From an uncultured Roseovarius sp. (lineage in GTDB: Bacteria > Pseudomonadota > Alphaproteobacteria > Rhodobacterales > Rhodobacteraceae): a stretch of DNA of 64,000 bases. The stretch's first letter is position 1. Each line of letters opens with the position of its first letter. This document shows, piece after piece, positions 10,525 through 19,652 of this stretch. The stretch spans positions 329,597 through 393,596 of the forward strand of contig NZ_CANLER010000002.1 of the NCBI RefSeq assembly GCF_947489715.1. Direction: 5' to 3'. The position numbers were made by a program, and so were the translations under genes. Below the pieces are notes generated by a model. The model made no database searches, was not told the DNA's origin, and saw nothing but the letters and a program-made list of their open reading frames with translations.

Positions 10525-11403
10525 ATGACAAAACAGCACGCAACGGCAATCATCCTGCTGGGGGCAACTTTCATGAGCTTTGTCGGCCTGCTGATGCGGT
10601 TGATCGACGGCGCGGACGGCTTTCAGATTTTGACCTATCGCTCCATCTCGCTGGCTGGAATGGTGGCCCTGGTGGCCTGTCTGCGGCGAAAAGTTTCGCT
10701 GCCACGGTTCCTTGGCAGCCTTGATCGCAACGACCTTTTTATGGGCATGGCGCTGTCGGTTGCGTTCACGGCCTACGTGTTCGCCATGCTCAATACGTCA
10801 GTGGCTTCGGCGCTGTTCATCCTGTCGGTCACACCGCTTTGTGCTGCGGTTCTGGCCTGGGTCTGGATCGGAGAGCGGCCCACCGGCACGACATTCATCT
10901 CGATGTTCCTGGCGGTCCTGGGGGTCGGCGTGATGGTGCAGGGCGGTGTTGATCTGGGCCGGACAACCGGCAATGTGATCGCTTTCGCATCAGCGCTGAC
11001 ATTCGCGCTGATGTTGACCCTGGCGCGTCGTTCTCGCAAGCCCGATGTGCTTGGTGGCACTTTTCTGGGTGGTGTGTTCTGCCTGATCATCGGGGGTGTC
11101 TGTTCGCTTGGTATAGGACAGGGGCTGCAGGTCTCTGTCTATGACTTCTGGCTTTGCCTGTTCATGGGCGGCTTCACCATCGGTATCGGCATCGCTTTTG
11201 TAACCTGGGGCACGCCTTATGTGCCTGCCGCCGAAGTCAGCCTGCTTGTCCTTCTGGAAAGCGTGTTGGGACCGATCTGGGTCTGGCTTTTCGTGAACGA
11301 AGCCATGACCCTGCCGGAAATGATCGGTGGTGCGATCGTGTTGCTTGCCGTTGCCATGCAGGCGGTGCTGGGGCGGCGCAGGCGCGGGCTGCAACCGCTG
11401 TAG
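10525..11403 (+). CDS. DMT superfamily (EamA) transporter
   Basis: A 292-residue protein with ten predicted membrane helices in two EamA repeats, the drug/metabolite exporter fold. Typical features are the short loop near the middle (RRSRKPDVLGG) and the conserved helix LLVLLESVLGPIWVWLFVNE. These proteins export small metabolites; the substrate is unknown. It is divergent from atpI and convergent with the universal stress protein gene, whose stop codon directly abuts its own. Confidence 0.87.
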   Translation: MTKQHATAIILLGATFMSFVGLLMRLIDGADGFQILTYRSISLAGMVALVACLRRKVSLPRFLGSLDRNDLFMGMALSVAFTAYVFAMLNTSVASALFILSVTPLCAAVLAWVWIGERPTGTTFISMFLAVLGVGVMVQGGVDLGRTTGNVIAFASALTFALMLTLARRSRKPDVLGGTFLGGVFCLIIGGVCSLGIGQGLQVSVYDFWLCLFMGGFTIGIGIAFVTWGTPYVPAAEVSLLVLLESVLGPIWVWLFVNEAMTLPEMIGGAIVLLAVAMQAVLGRRRRGLQPL

Positions 11404-11826
11404 TCAGCCCTGGTTTCGCACGACAAAAACCGAAACCGGCGCATGGGCCGCGACACGTCCAGCATGTGAGCTCACCAGATACTCGACCCATCCGGGTTGG
11501 TGGGACGCCATAACGATCAGATCGGCGCCGGTATCGTCAATCGCCTCCATCAATGTTCTGTCCACTTCAGCGCTTGGGTCGGGGACATCATAGACCTTGC
11601 TGTCGACATCAATGCCCTCAGCCTGCTCGATCTGCGCCGCATAAGCCGCCAGCAGCCGCCGGTATTCCTCGACCGAATGCGACACCATCCCGTTGATGCC
11701 CCCGGCAACGCTAATCAGGGTCAACCTTGATCCATGGCGCCGGGCCAGATCACCTGCGACCTTGATGGCTTTCGCCAGCTTCTCTTTGGCGGCCAGATCG
11801 AACGGCACCATGATATGTTTGAACAT
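11404..11826 (-). CDS. universal stress protein (UspA family)
   Basis: A 140-residue single-domain Usp protein. It starts with the typical first strand MFKHIMVPFD, has the DLIVMASH strand, and ends with HAPVSVFVVR. The G-x9-G(S/T) ATP-binding loop of Usp proteins is only partly recognisable (VSSHAGRVAAHAPVSV). The start at 11826 is chosen because AGGAGG lies seven bases upstream; the frame is open 42 bases further. The role is inferred to be stress survival, and I found no EcfG-type promoter upstream. Confidence 0.88.
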   Translation of the reverse strand: MFKHIMVPFDLAAKEKLAKAIKVAGDLARRHGSRLTLISVAGGINGMVSHSVEEYRRLLAAYAAQIEQAEGIDVDSKVYDVPDPSAEVDRTLMEAIDDTGADLIVMASHQPGWVEYLVSSHAGRVAAHAPVSVFVVRNQG

Positions 11827-11967
11827 GTTCTCCCTCCTTGCATTTTCGTGTTCGCGACAAAGTAACAAAATAGAGGGTTCCAGCGTTTTGCGCCTTGTTC
11901 TGCGTCAATAGCTGCCGGGTTTCGCCCCGCCGCGACCAGATGGCAACGGGGCGAGTATTTCACACGA

Positions 11968-13416
11968 TCATGAGACGAGGCGCTGCAATCCCGGCACGCG
12001 AGAAATGATCAGAAAATCAAGCAACATCACGGTCAATAGCGTGATCCCCGCCATTGGAAACGCCATCGAGACCAACAGCCCAACCAGAACCGCGCCTTTC
12101 CAGAACGGCATTGATGCGGGCAACGGCGGCGCTGCCAGACGTGCCGTCTTGGCTGGGCGGCGCATCCACCACATCACAACCGCACTGAGGCATAGGAAGA
12201 TGACCGTCAGGCAAAACAGCGTGTTGGCCAGCACCGACCACAGGCCCAGCGTGCCCATATGCAGCGCTATGCCGACAGCCATTGCCTTGCCTGCCAGTGA
12301 ATAATCCTCATAGCGGATATCGGCCAGCACCTTGCCGGTGTAGCGATCCACATGCACGGTTCGGTCCGATGTCGGATCAGGGCTGTCATTGCTCATGGAA
12401 TCGCGGCTGAAAGTCCAGACACCGGTCTCACCCTGTGGCAGGCTAAGCTGATAACGTCCGGCAAAGCCGATTTCCCGCGCCAGCGCATCCATAGACGTAA
12501 GCGTCGGCGCCGGACCGGGAACAACTTCCGCACCTGCTTCGGTTGTCGTGCCCACAGCACCCGTATCAATCGCACCGTGCCCGGCATGCGGGTCGGATTC
12601 CGGCAGCGGTGTCAGTTCCAATGCCCAGGGCACCTCCTTGCGGCCACCGTTCAGGCTGGCATGGGTCTTGTCCGACAGCGGTGCATCCCATTTTTCAGCC
12701 GGAAACTGGCTCCAGGCCTGAGTGAGTTTTTCACCCCAGACGCCGGTCCAGGCCAGGCCCGAGACCAGAAAGAAGGCCAGAATGATCGAAATCCAGAATC
12801 CGCCCGCACCGTGGAGCGATTTCCACATGCTCCGGCCCCGTCCCAGTGTCGGGAACAGCGCTTGCCGCCAGTTGCCCTTGCGCGGCCACCACATATAAAG
12901 CCCAGTCGCGATCAGAACCATCCCCAACGATGCCGCAATCTCGATCATCCGGTCACCGGTCACGCCTAGCATCAGGTCACTGTGCAGATTGTCCATGAAG
13001 TCATACCAACCCGACCGGCGCGGATAGATTTGCAGCACCTCGGCGTCATAGGGGTTGATCGTCACCATGTTTGCATCGCCGGCCAGATCGACGCGGAACA
13101 CCGCCGCCATGTCAGGACGATAAGGTGACATGTAGGTCTTGAGCTCGCCACCCGGCACGGCAGCAACCGCCACGTCTGCCAGCTGCGAAACCACCAGAAC
13201 CTCTCCATCCGGCGTGACGGGAAAACGCTCGCCATCGCGACCATCCAGATAGGCCAGCCACAGCATGAACATGCCGGTCACGGCGAGCAGCATAAAAAAC
13301 GGAATGATGTAAAGCCCGGCGTAGAAGTGCCAACGCCAGGCGGCTTTGTAAAACTTAGTATTATCCTGAGTGTCCGTCACATCCGCGGTGACAGCATTGC
13401 TATCGATCGAGACCAT
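11968..13416 (-). CDS. PepSY-associated membrane protein
   Basis: A 482-residue inner-membrane protein with four or five helices. The first is in WRWHFYAGLYIIPFFMLLAVTG, then a periplasmic PepSY region, two helices near 185-240 (VLIATGLYMWWP; FWISIILAFFLVSGLAWTG), a second periplasmic domain ending DRTVHVDRYTGKVLADI, and a C-terminal pair ending in WWMRRP. This is the PepSY_TM family, often found beside metal or siderophore uptake genes and including ferric-reductase-like proteins. A His-rich PHAGHG motif could bind metal. The DUF2946-like neighbour suggests copper, but that is an inference. Confidence 0.85.
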   Translation of the reverse strand: MVSIDSNAVTADVTDTQDNTKFYKAAWRWHFYAGLYIIPFFMLLAVTGMFMLWLAYLDGRDGERFPVTPDGEVLVVSQLADVAVAAVPGGELKTYMSPYRPDMAAVFRVDLAGDANMVTINPYDAEVLQIYPRRSGWYDFMDNLHSDLMLGVTGDRMIEIAASLGMVLIATGLYMWWPRKGNWRQALFPTLGRGRSMWKSLHGAGGFWISIILAFFLVSGLAWTGVWGEKLTQAWSQFPAEKWDAPLSDKTHASLNGGRKEVPWALELTPLPESDPHAGHGAIDTGAVGTTTEAGAEVVPGPAPTLTSMDALAREIGFAGRYQLSLPQGETGVWTFSRDSMSNDSPDPTSDRTVHVDRYTGKVLADIRYEDYSLAGKAMAVGIALHMGTLGLWSVLANTLFCLTVIFLCLSAVVMWWMRRPAKTARLAAPPLPASMPFWKGAVLVGLLVSMAFPMAGITLLTVMLLDFLIISRVPGLQRLVS

Positions 13417-13462
13417 TGGTCCCCTCCATTATCTGATCTGTTGTCTGGGTTTTCGGGTCAGA

Positions 13463-13840
13463 TCAGACCACGGGCGGAGCCCGCGCAGGATAATGCGAGG
13501 TGTCGTGTGAAATTTCAGCAAATCGCCCGGTGACCGGGCTAAGCGTTCCGAGCGCGACGGCGAAGAGTGCTGGCGTTTCCTGCGCCCCGGTCAAACACAA
13601 ACCTTGACCCAACAGCCACCAACCACAGTCGGTTGAAGTATGTTCGCCTTCGATCGGCGTGCCGTTTTCATCGACAATGACGGTCATGGGGCCATTGCCG
13701 GTGCACAACACAACCTCCATGCCCTGTGCGCCGCGCGCGGCCATCGTCCCTTGCGGGAAAATCGACATGGTCAGCACAGGCAGCAGCAGTAATGCCGTCA
13801 GTAAATATCGCCGGAAATTTGTCTGGGCCGCCATCATCAT
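13463..13840 (-). CDS. DUF2946-like exported protein
   Basis: A 125-residue protein with an N-terminal hydrophobic segment (RRYLLTALLLLPVLTMSIF) that looks like a signal anchor, conserved-looking cysteines (VVLCTG, TDCGWW, GLCLTG) and a C-terminal ARAPP. That layout is typical of DUF2946, small envelope proteins commonly encoded with copper-related TonB receptors and PepSY proteins. It lies 46 bases upstream of the PepSY gene on the same strand, so the two probably form one operon. Confidence 0.65.
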   Translation of the reverse strand: MMMAAQTNFRRYLLTALLLLPVLTMSIFPQGTMAARGAQGMEVVLCTGNGPMTVIVDENGTPIEGEHTSTDCGWWLLGQGLCLTGAQETPALFAVALGTLSPVTGRFAEISHDTSHYPARAPPVV

Positions 13841-13884
13841 GAGATGTCGCTACTGCAATCACAAACGCACGACCAGTGTTTTCT

Positions 13885-13903
13885 CAATTTTAGCGGGAAA
13901 TTG
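13885..13903. promoter_or_regulatory. inverted repeat, possible operator
   Basis: CAATTT-N7-AAATTG in the 158-base divergent gap between the DUF2946-like gene and the ArsR-family gene. ArsR-type repressors bind imperfect inverted repeats of this general size, so it is a candidate operator. Nothing else in the gap is recognised. Confidence 0.3.
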
Positions 13904-13998
13904 GGATGGACCGCACGGTGGATTGAAAGATCAGGCAACAAACACGCCTGAAAATTCAGCAATTGACCTTGCCTTTGCATTGCCCGTACCACGGGGCC

Positions 13999-14346
13999 AT
14001 GTCTGATCCGCTTGATACAGTCTTTGCCGCGCTTGCCGATCCGACGCGTCGCGCGATTCTGTCGATGCTACTTGAAGATGATATGGCCGTGACCGACGTG
14101 GCAGAGCCTTTCGAGATGTCATTGGCGGCGATTTCCAAACACCTTAATATTCTCAGCCGCGCGGGCCTGATCAGCCAGGAACGGCGCGGCAGGGTGAAAT
14201 GGTGCAAACTGGAGCCTGATGCGATGAAAGATGCGTCCGTCTGGATGCAGGGTTTTGGTCAGTTCGAGCCAGTCAATCTGGATGCGTTTGAGCGGTTTCT
14301 GGCAGTTGAAAATCTGGCGGGCGGTTCAGACGACCCCCAGAAATAG
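13999..14346 (+). CDS. ArsR/SmtB family transcriptional regulator
   Basis: A 115-residue winged-helix regulator. The start at 13999 (MSDPLDTVFAALADPTRR) gives the standard family N-terminus; the frame is open 36 bases further upstream. The recognition helix region is MSLAAISKHLNILSRAGLI, followed by the wing RRGRVKWCKLEP. There is no obvious metal-binding CxC motif, so it may belong to the non-metal (SdpR-like) branch that often sits beside SRPBCC-domain genes; no such gene is here. It is divergent from the DUF2946/PepSY pair and may control it. Confidence 0.85.
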   Translation: MSDPLDTVFAALADPTRRAILSMLLEDDMAVTDVAEPFEMSLAAISKHLNILSRAGLISQERRGRVKWCKLEPDAMKDASVWMQGFGQFEPVNLDAFERFLAVENLAGGSDDPQK

Positions 14347-14391
14347 CAATCCCAGCGCGACCATCAAAACAGTACTTTCAAGGCTAAGCAT
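14326..14391 (-). CDS. possible 21-residue hydrophobic peptide
   Basis: ATG at 14391 is preceded by GGGGGA six bases upstream. It encodes 21 residues (MLSLESTVLMVALGLLFLGV and one more), mostly a single membrane-helix-length hydrophobic stretch. It overlaps the 3' end of the ArsR gene on the opposite strand. There is no homology evidence available to me, and an ORF this short could arise by chance. Confidence 0.25.
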   Translation of the reverse strand: MLSLESTVLMVALGLLFLGVV

Positions 14392-14491
14392 AAAAAATCC
14401 CCCATACGTCGAGCAGTGCCGTAGCCCTACACCACAAAGGAGATCGCCTTTAACGGGAATATATGCACGCTTTTCCCCTGATTACGCGGCG

Positions 14492-15373
14492 TTACCCTTC
14501 ATCCTTCAGCAGCATGAACAGAGCCGCGACCGTCAGCGCGACACCGATCAGGATCAACCCGGGGGGCAGGCCGTGACCAAGTGCTGCCTGCCAGCAGATC
14601 ACCCAGCTTGGGGTCAGGTAGGTATAGGCCATGACCTTGGCGCTTGGCAGCCTGAGCGAGGCATATTGCAACAGAACGAACGTCACCGCTGTGGCGAAAA
14701 TCGCCGTGTAGGCGATGGTGATCCAGACGATCCCTGGCAGCAAGGTCCAGTCGGTCGCCGCGATGTCACGCCAGCCGGCCAGCACGATCAGAATGGCGGC
14801 ACCGGACATTGCGCCAAAGGAAAACACCACCGGCTGCTCGCCCCGGTTGAGCTTGCGCACCAGCGGCGTATAGAACGCATGCGCCACGCAGCCGACGAAA
14901 TAGATCGCCTCGCCGCGCCCCACCTGAAACGCCAGCATTGCCTGCCAGTCAGCGCGAAAGATCACCCACAGGGCCCCCACCCCGCCCACCGTCAGTGCCA
15001 GTGCCATGCGGCGCGTGGTGATCTGGCGCAACAACCAGTAGCCGAATATCCCGGATATGATCGGCGTCAGTGTGAACACCGCCGAGGCTGAAACCGGTGG
15101 CGCGGTCTTGAGCCCCTCGAACATCAGCACGAAATAGATGCCCATCGACGCGCCCATCAGCAGATAGCGCCAGGGCGCTGCCAGCGCGCTGCGCGAAATG
15201 CCGGTCGTGCCCAGCGCCACCGCGCCCACCAGCACCGAAGCCAGGATGAACCGCACCGCGTTCAGCGCCGTGGGCGCGATATGCGGTGCCGCCATCGACC
15301 CCAATGCAAATGATCCCGCGATCAAACCCGAGAAACACAGCATCGCAAGATGCCCGCGCAAACTGTCGCTCAT
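14492..15373 (-). CDS. DMT superfamily (EamA) transporter
   Basis: A 293-residue ten-helix drug/metabolite exporter with two EamA repeats. I place the start at 15373 (MSDSLRGHLAML) because this ATG overlaps the stop of the LysR gene as ATGA; the frame is open further upstream only within the LysR gene. The arrangement implies one transcript with, and probably control by, the upstream LysR regulator. The exported metabolite is unknown. Confidence 0.87.
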   Translation of the reverse strand: MSDSLRGHLAMLCFSGLIAGSFALGSMAAPHIAPTALNAVRFILASVLVGAVALGTTGISRSALAAPWRYLLMGASMGIYFVLMFEGLKTAPPVSASAVFTLTPIISGIFGYWLLRQITTRRMALALTVGGVGALWVIFRADWQAMLAFQVGRGEAIYFVGCVAHAFYTPLVRKLNRGEQPVVFSFGAMSGAAILIVLAGWRDIAATDWTLLPGIVWITIAYTAIFATAVTFVLLQYASLRLPSAKVMAYTYLTPSWVICWQAALGHGLPPGLILIGVALTVAALFMLLKDEG

Positions 15374-16251
15374 ATGGCGTCCCAGCGCTTGGTGTGGTTC
15401 TTCAGGAAAGTCAGAAACGCCTGCACCTTGGTGGTTCGGTGTAGATCCATATGGGTGACCAGCCAAAGCGGTGCCAACCATTCGTCCAGCGGCGCATGTA
15501 TCTCGACCAATCCACCCAGCTCCGCCGCGTGCAACTGCGACATGAAACCGATACCAATGCCCGCCTGCACCGCCCGGCGCATCGCATGGACATCACCGCT
15601 ACGAAACACGACGCATTCAGCCGCGACATTCTCGCGGAGCCAGCGGTAGAAAGGCGCGCGTGACTTGGGGTCATCAGTGCCGACAAACCGGTGGCTGTCA
15701 TATTCGGCAACGGTGCCGGGAATCCCGTGTTCTGCGATATAGCTCTCGCTCGCATAAAGCGCGAACTTCTGCTTCAGAAAAGGCTGCACCACGTTATCGG
15801 GCTGATCCGGCACCGATCCGGCACGAATGGCCACATGGGCCTCACCATATTCCAGACGAAAGAGGCGGTCGCCGGTCAGATAGCGCACGATCAGGTCCGG
15901 ATATTGCTGCTGAAACTCCGCAAGAACGGGCACCAGCATATGGCTCATACCACCCAGCGAAGTCACCACCAGCTCGCCCGAGACCGCATCGCCCTGTCCT
16001 TTGATCCGGCCCGCCAACTGGCTGAACTGATCATCGGTGGCCTGCGCGACCCGCAGCAGATCATCACCTGCCTCGGTTGGCGTGTAGCCCCGCGCGTGAC
16101 GTTGAAACAAACGCACGCCCAGCCGGTCCTCCAACGCGTCGATATGGCGGATCACTGTGGCATGATGCACGCCCAGCACCTCGGCCGCACCGCTGACTGT
16201 CCCAATCCGCGCCACGTTGTAGGCGGTTCTGATCTCGTCCCAGTTATCCAT
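15370..16251 (-). CDS. LysR family transcriptional regulator
   Basis: A 293-residue LysR-type regulator. The N-terminal helix-turn-helix covers about residues 5-60 (ARIGTVSGAAEVLGVHHATV, then DALEDRLGVRLFQR). It is followed by a periplasmic-binding-like effector domain. The start at 16251 (MDNWDEI) is preferred to 16287 because the family starts just before the first helix. It is coupled by ATGA to the downstream exporter gene, which is its likely target. The ligand is unknown. Confidence 0.9.
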   Translation of the reverse strand: MDNWDEIRTAYNVARIGTVSGAAEVLGVHHATVIRHIDALEDRLGVRLFQRHARGYTPTEAGDDLLRVAQATDDQFSQLAGRIKGQGDAVSGELVVTSLGGMSHMLVPVLAEFQQQYPDLIVRYLTGDRLFRLEYGEAHVAIRAGSVPDQPDNVVQPFLKQKFALYASESYIAEHGIPGTVAEYDSHRFVGTDDPKSRAPFYRWLRENVAAECVVFRSGDVHAMRRAVQAGIGIGFMSQLHAAELGGLVEIHAPLDEWLAPLWLVTHMDLHRTTKVQAFLTFLKNHTKRWDAI

Positions 16252-16490
16252 TTTCAATATGTCCAAACATCCTGCGCGATAATGCACACACTCTACCTTG
16301 TTCCGCTATAAGGTTCAAAATTGCAATGTTCCACCAGCTTGTCCCGGCGGCATGCTTTCAAGATCGGGATATGGCTGAGAACAGCCTAAGCGCTGCCGCT
16401 GAATTTTGAGAAACGACCCTTTTGAGGTAATATCAAGCCGCAATCACGCGTTTAGATTGCGGAGCGATTTTTTTTAAAGGAGATTTCGAG

Positions 16491-17303
16491 ATGGAAGAAC
16501 GACACCTTCAACTCGTCCTGGCGGCGGCGGGGTATTACGCCGGGGGGATTGATGGGCAGGTTGGCCCAGAGAGCATGGATGCCATTCGCGCAATCGAGGC
16601 AAACAACACCGAAGGATATGCCTTTGATCCGACCACGACGACCGAAAAGCGCCGCTATGTCGCTGCCCTTCAAGCCGGACTGACCGAACTTGAATACGAC
16701 CCGGGTGTCATAGATGGCTGGTACGGTGTTTTCACCGAAGAGGCTCTGAACGCCTTCCTCTACGAGATGGGCCACGACAAACCCGAGGTCATCGACAGAA
16801 CCCCGCTGCAGAATGCCCCGGCCTCTTCTGACATTCCGCATCAAAACGATGTGGCGGCTGTCTATGGCCGACCCGGTCCTGATATCGAGAGCAAACTGGT
16901 CACCATCGAACTGCCCTTCAGCCTCAAGATCGACTGGAACCTGCGTAAATCAACCCGCCGGATTCGGGTTCACCGATTGGCGGCAAAACAGCTGGAGACC
17001 GCACTGATTGCGGTTCGGGATCATTACGGGGCGCAGGTCATGGCTGATCTTGGCATAGATCGCTATGCCGGTGCTTATAATCATCGCCGGATGCGCGGTG
17101 GCAGCAAATGGTCGATGCATGCGTATGGCTGCGCAATTGATTTCTACGCCCAGCCAAACGGCCTGCGCACGCGATGCCCCCAGGCGCTGTTTTGCGGGGA
17201 TGAATATCAACCTTTCCTCGACATCATGGAGGCGAATGAGTGGTTGCCCGCCCTGCGCCTATGGGGGGCAGATGCGATGCATTTTCAGCGGGCGCATCTC
17301 TAG
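16491..17303 (+). CDS. peptidoglycan-binding M15-type peptidase
   Basis: A 270-residue protein. Residues about 5-40 and 60-95 look like two peptidoglycan-binding repeats (AAAGYYAGGIDGQVGPESMDA; YDPGVIDGWYGVFTEEALNA). The C-terminal 110 residues carry the M15 metallopeptidase pattern SMHAYGCAIDF (S-x-H-x6-D) and a late histidine in DAMHFQ, the zinc ligands of D-Ala-D-Ala or endolysin-type carboxypeptidases. No signal peptide is visible, as in phage endolysins, but no phage genes are nearby. A strong ribosome-binding site (AAAGGAG) precedes the ATG. The 16312-16490 gap holds only its presumed promoter. Confidence 0.82.
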   Translation: MEERHLQLVLAAAGYYAGGIDGQVGPESMDAIRAIEANNTEGYAFDPTTTTEKRRYVAALQAGLTELEYDPGVIDGWYGVFTEEALNAFLYEMGHDKPEVIDRTPLQNAPASSDIPHQNDVAAVYGRPGPDIESKLVTIELPFSLKIDWNLRKSTRRIRVHRLAAKQLETALIAVRDHYGAQVMADLGIDRYAGAYNHRRMRGGSKWSMHAYGCAIDFYAQPNGLRTRCPQALFCGDEYQPFLDIMEANEWLPALRLWGADAMHFQRAHL

Positions 17304-17420
17304 CGGCTTCTAGCAAAGTGTACCGGCGAAACGGGCCAAATATCCGGCCTAAAAATCTGCTGTCCTTGACGTGCAGACACAATCTATATTCCGCAAAGAA
17401 ACTTTCCTATAACCGACAGC

Positions 17421-17963
17421 ATGAAGATCAAAAAGAATACGCCAGAATTGCTGATTGCGGGAGAAACCCCTTGGTTTTTGGCGATCATGCTGCTGTTTTT
17501 CACCCTCACCTTCGCCGCCATCGGCCTGTTGACCCTGACCCAGCACTGGGCCGGTCTGATCTTTCTCTTTGTCGGCGGCGGGCTGGGGGTCGGCGCGATG
17601 TGTGTCTTTGTCGAGCGTCTGCAACTGATCCTTGATGCCCGGGCGGAAACACTGACGCTGCGCAGCCGAACGATGTTTCGCTACACCGAAACGGTTTTGC
17701 CACTGAAAGACGTGCTGCGCGCCGAAACCGAAACCGGCCACAGCAACAGCCGTAACGGCGTCAATTCACCGCAATCCCTGTCGCGCGTCACCTTCATCAT
17801 CCGCGACGGCTCGGGCACCGACGGGACGACAATTCTGCCCCTGACATCGGTCATGTCCACCGGCAAAGGTGCCGCCACCGTCACTCACGCTGCCAATGAA
17901 TGGCTGAAAGATCTGCGCGGCAGCGAAACATTACACGACGCGACCTGCCCAACCACGGCTTGA
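17421..17963 (+). CDS. hypothetical membrane protein, 180 aa
   Basis: Two adjacent membrane helices at about residues 15-40 and 47-72 (PWFLAIMLLFFTLTFAAIGL; AGLIFLFVGGGLGVGAMCVF) are followed by a cytoplasmic domain of mixed strands that resembles a small PH-like or DUF domain. I do not recognise the family. It lies just before ffh on the same strand but with a 183-base gap. No terminator or RNA gene was recognised in that gap. Confidence 0.7.
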   Translation: MKIKKNTPELLIAGETPWFLAIMLLFFTLTFAAIGLLTLTQHWAGLIFLFVGGGLGVGAMCVFVERLQLILDARAETLTLRSRTMFRYTETVLPLKDVLRAETETGHSNSRNGVNSPQSLSRVTFIIRDGSGTDGTTILPLTSVMSTGKGAATVTHAANEWLKDLRGSETLHDATCPTTA

Positions 17964-18146
17964 CTCACCCGCATACCGGGCATAGAAGCCACGGCAAATC
18001 CGGGAGTCTCATAATGCTTCCGGTCCCTTGGGATTGTCCCGGGATCGACCTCCGTCAGCGCGTTGCGCCCACGGGGGCCTTTGTGATTTGAACCGTCGCC
18101 CCTAAATTGGCGGCAAGACGTAACCGGCAACAGGAGGCCGTGGGCC

Positions 18147-19652
18147 ATGTTTGAAAATCTATCCGAACGCCTGTCCGGCGTCTTTGATCGCCTGACGAAA
18201 CAAGGGGCGCTATCCGAAGACGACGTCAAGACCGCCCTGCGCGAAGTGCGCGTGGCCCTGCTTGAGGCGGATGTGTCGCTGCCGGTCGCCCGCGAATTCG
18301 TCAAGAAGGTTCAGGAGCAGGCCACTGGCCAGTCGGTAACCAAATCGATTACACCCGGCCAGCAGGTCGTCAAGATCGTGCATGATGCACTGGTTGACAC
18401 CCTGACCGGTGAGGGTGAACCAGGTGCCCTGAAGATCGACAACCCGCCCGCGCCTATTCTGATGGTCGGCCTGCAGGGTTCGGGTAAGACCACGACTACC
18501 GCCAAGCTGGCCAAACGGCTCAAGGAAAAAGACGGCAAACGCGTGCTGATGGCCTCGCTCGACATCAACCGACCGGCGGCGATGGAACAGCTGGAAATCC
18601 TCGGTCGACAGATCGGTGTCGACACATTGCCTATCGTCAAGGGCGAAGATCCGGTTGCGATCGCCAAACGTGCCAAGACCCAGGCCAGTCTGGGCGGCTA
18701 TGATGTCTACATGCTGGATACTGCGGGCCGGTTGCATATCGACGCCGAGCTTATCCAACAGGCGGCACAGGTGCGCGACGTCGCCAACCCGCGCGAAACC
18801 CTGCTGGTGGTCGATGGCCTGACCGGTCAGGACGCGGTCAACGTGGCCACTGAATTCGACGACAAGATCGGTGTTTCCGGCGTTGTTCTCACCAGGATGG
18901 ACGGCGACGGGCGCGGCGGTGCGGCACTGTCGATGCGCGCAGTCACGGGCAAGCCGATCAAATATGTCGGCCTTGGCGAAAAGATGGACGCGATCGAAAC
19001 CTTCGAACCCGATCGCATCGCTGGCCGTATCCTTGGCATGGGTGACATCGTCAGCCTTGTCGAAAAGGCCCAGGAAACCATCGAGGCCGAACAGGCTGAA
19101 AAGATGATGAAGCGCTTCCAGAAGGGCCGCTTCAACATGAACGATATGAAGATGCAGCTTGAGCAGATGATCAAGATGGGCGGTATGGAAGGTGTCATGG
19201 GGATGATGCCGGGCATGGGCAAAATGGCCAAGCAGGTTCAGGATGCCGGTTTCGACGACAAAATTCTCAAGCAGCAGATCGCGCTCATCCAGTCGATGAC
19301 CAAGATGGAGCGCGCCAATCCGCAGATCCTGCAAGCCTCTCGCAAGAAACGCATCGCCAAGGGCGCGGGGCTTGAGGTTTCCGAGCTCAACAAGCTTCTC
19401 AAAATGCAGCGTCAGATGGGTGACATGATGAAGAAGGTGGGCAAGATGGGCAAAGGCGGCATGCTGAAACAGGCGATGAAAGGCATGTTCGGCAAAGGCG
19501 GCGCCAGCCCCGAGGAAATGGCCGCCGGCATGGACCCCAAGGCGCTGGAACAAGCGGCCAAACAGATCGGCAAGGGCGGCGGCCTGCCCGGCCTCGGCGG
19601 TGGCGGCATGGGCCTGCCCCCGGGTCTCAGCGGGTTTGGCAAGAAAAAGTGA
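18147..19652 (+). CDS. ffh: signal recognition particle protein Ffh
   Basis: A 501-residue SRP54 GTPase that binds signal sequences and 4.5S RNA and targets ribosomes to FtsY at the membrane. The N domain is residues 1-90. The G domain has GLQGSGKTTTTAKLA near residue 108, MLDTAGRL near 190 and LTRMDGDGRGGAALS near 250. The methionine-rich M domain (about 325-440) includes NMNDMKMQLEQMIKMGGM. The glycine-rich tail ends in GKKK. The stop overlaps the first GNAT gene by four bases. I did not find the SRP RNA gene in this window. Confidence 0.97.
   Translation: MFENLSERLSGVFDRLTKQGALSEDDVKTALREVRVALLEADVSLPVAREFVKKVQEQATGQSVTKSITPGQQVVKIVHDALVDTLTGEGEPGALKIDNPPAPILMVGLQGSGKTTTTAKLAKRLKEKDGKRVLMASLDINRPAAMEQLEILGRQIGVDTLPIVKGEDPVAIAKRAKTQASLGGYDVYMLDTAGRLHIDAELIQQAAQVRDVANPRETLLVVDGLTGQDAVNVATEFDDKIGVSGVVLTRMDGDGRGGAALSMRAVTGKPIKYVGLGEKMDAIETFEPDRIAGRILGMGDIVSLVEKAQETIEAEQAEKMMKRFQKGRFNMNDMKMQLEQMIKMGGMEGVMGMMPGMGKMAKQVQDAGFDDKILKQQIALIQSMTKMERANPQILQASRKKRIAKGAGLEVSELNKLLKMQRQMGDMMKKVGKMGKGGMLKQAMKGMFGKGGASPEEMAAGMDPKALEQAAKQIGKGGGLPGLGGGGMGLPPGLSGFGKKK

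Noticed and set aside
17964..18146. Possible SRP RNA before ffh
   Set aside because: The conserved SRP domain IV loop (GGAAG...GCAGCC type) is absent from this gap.
18210..19553. 447-codon ORF antisense to ffh
   Set aside because: Mirror of ffh with no ribosome-binding site or known domain.
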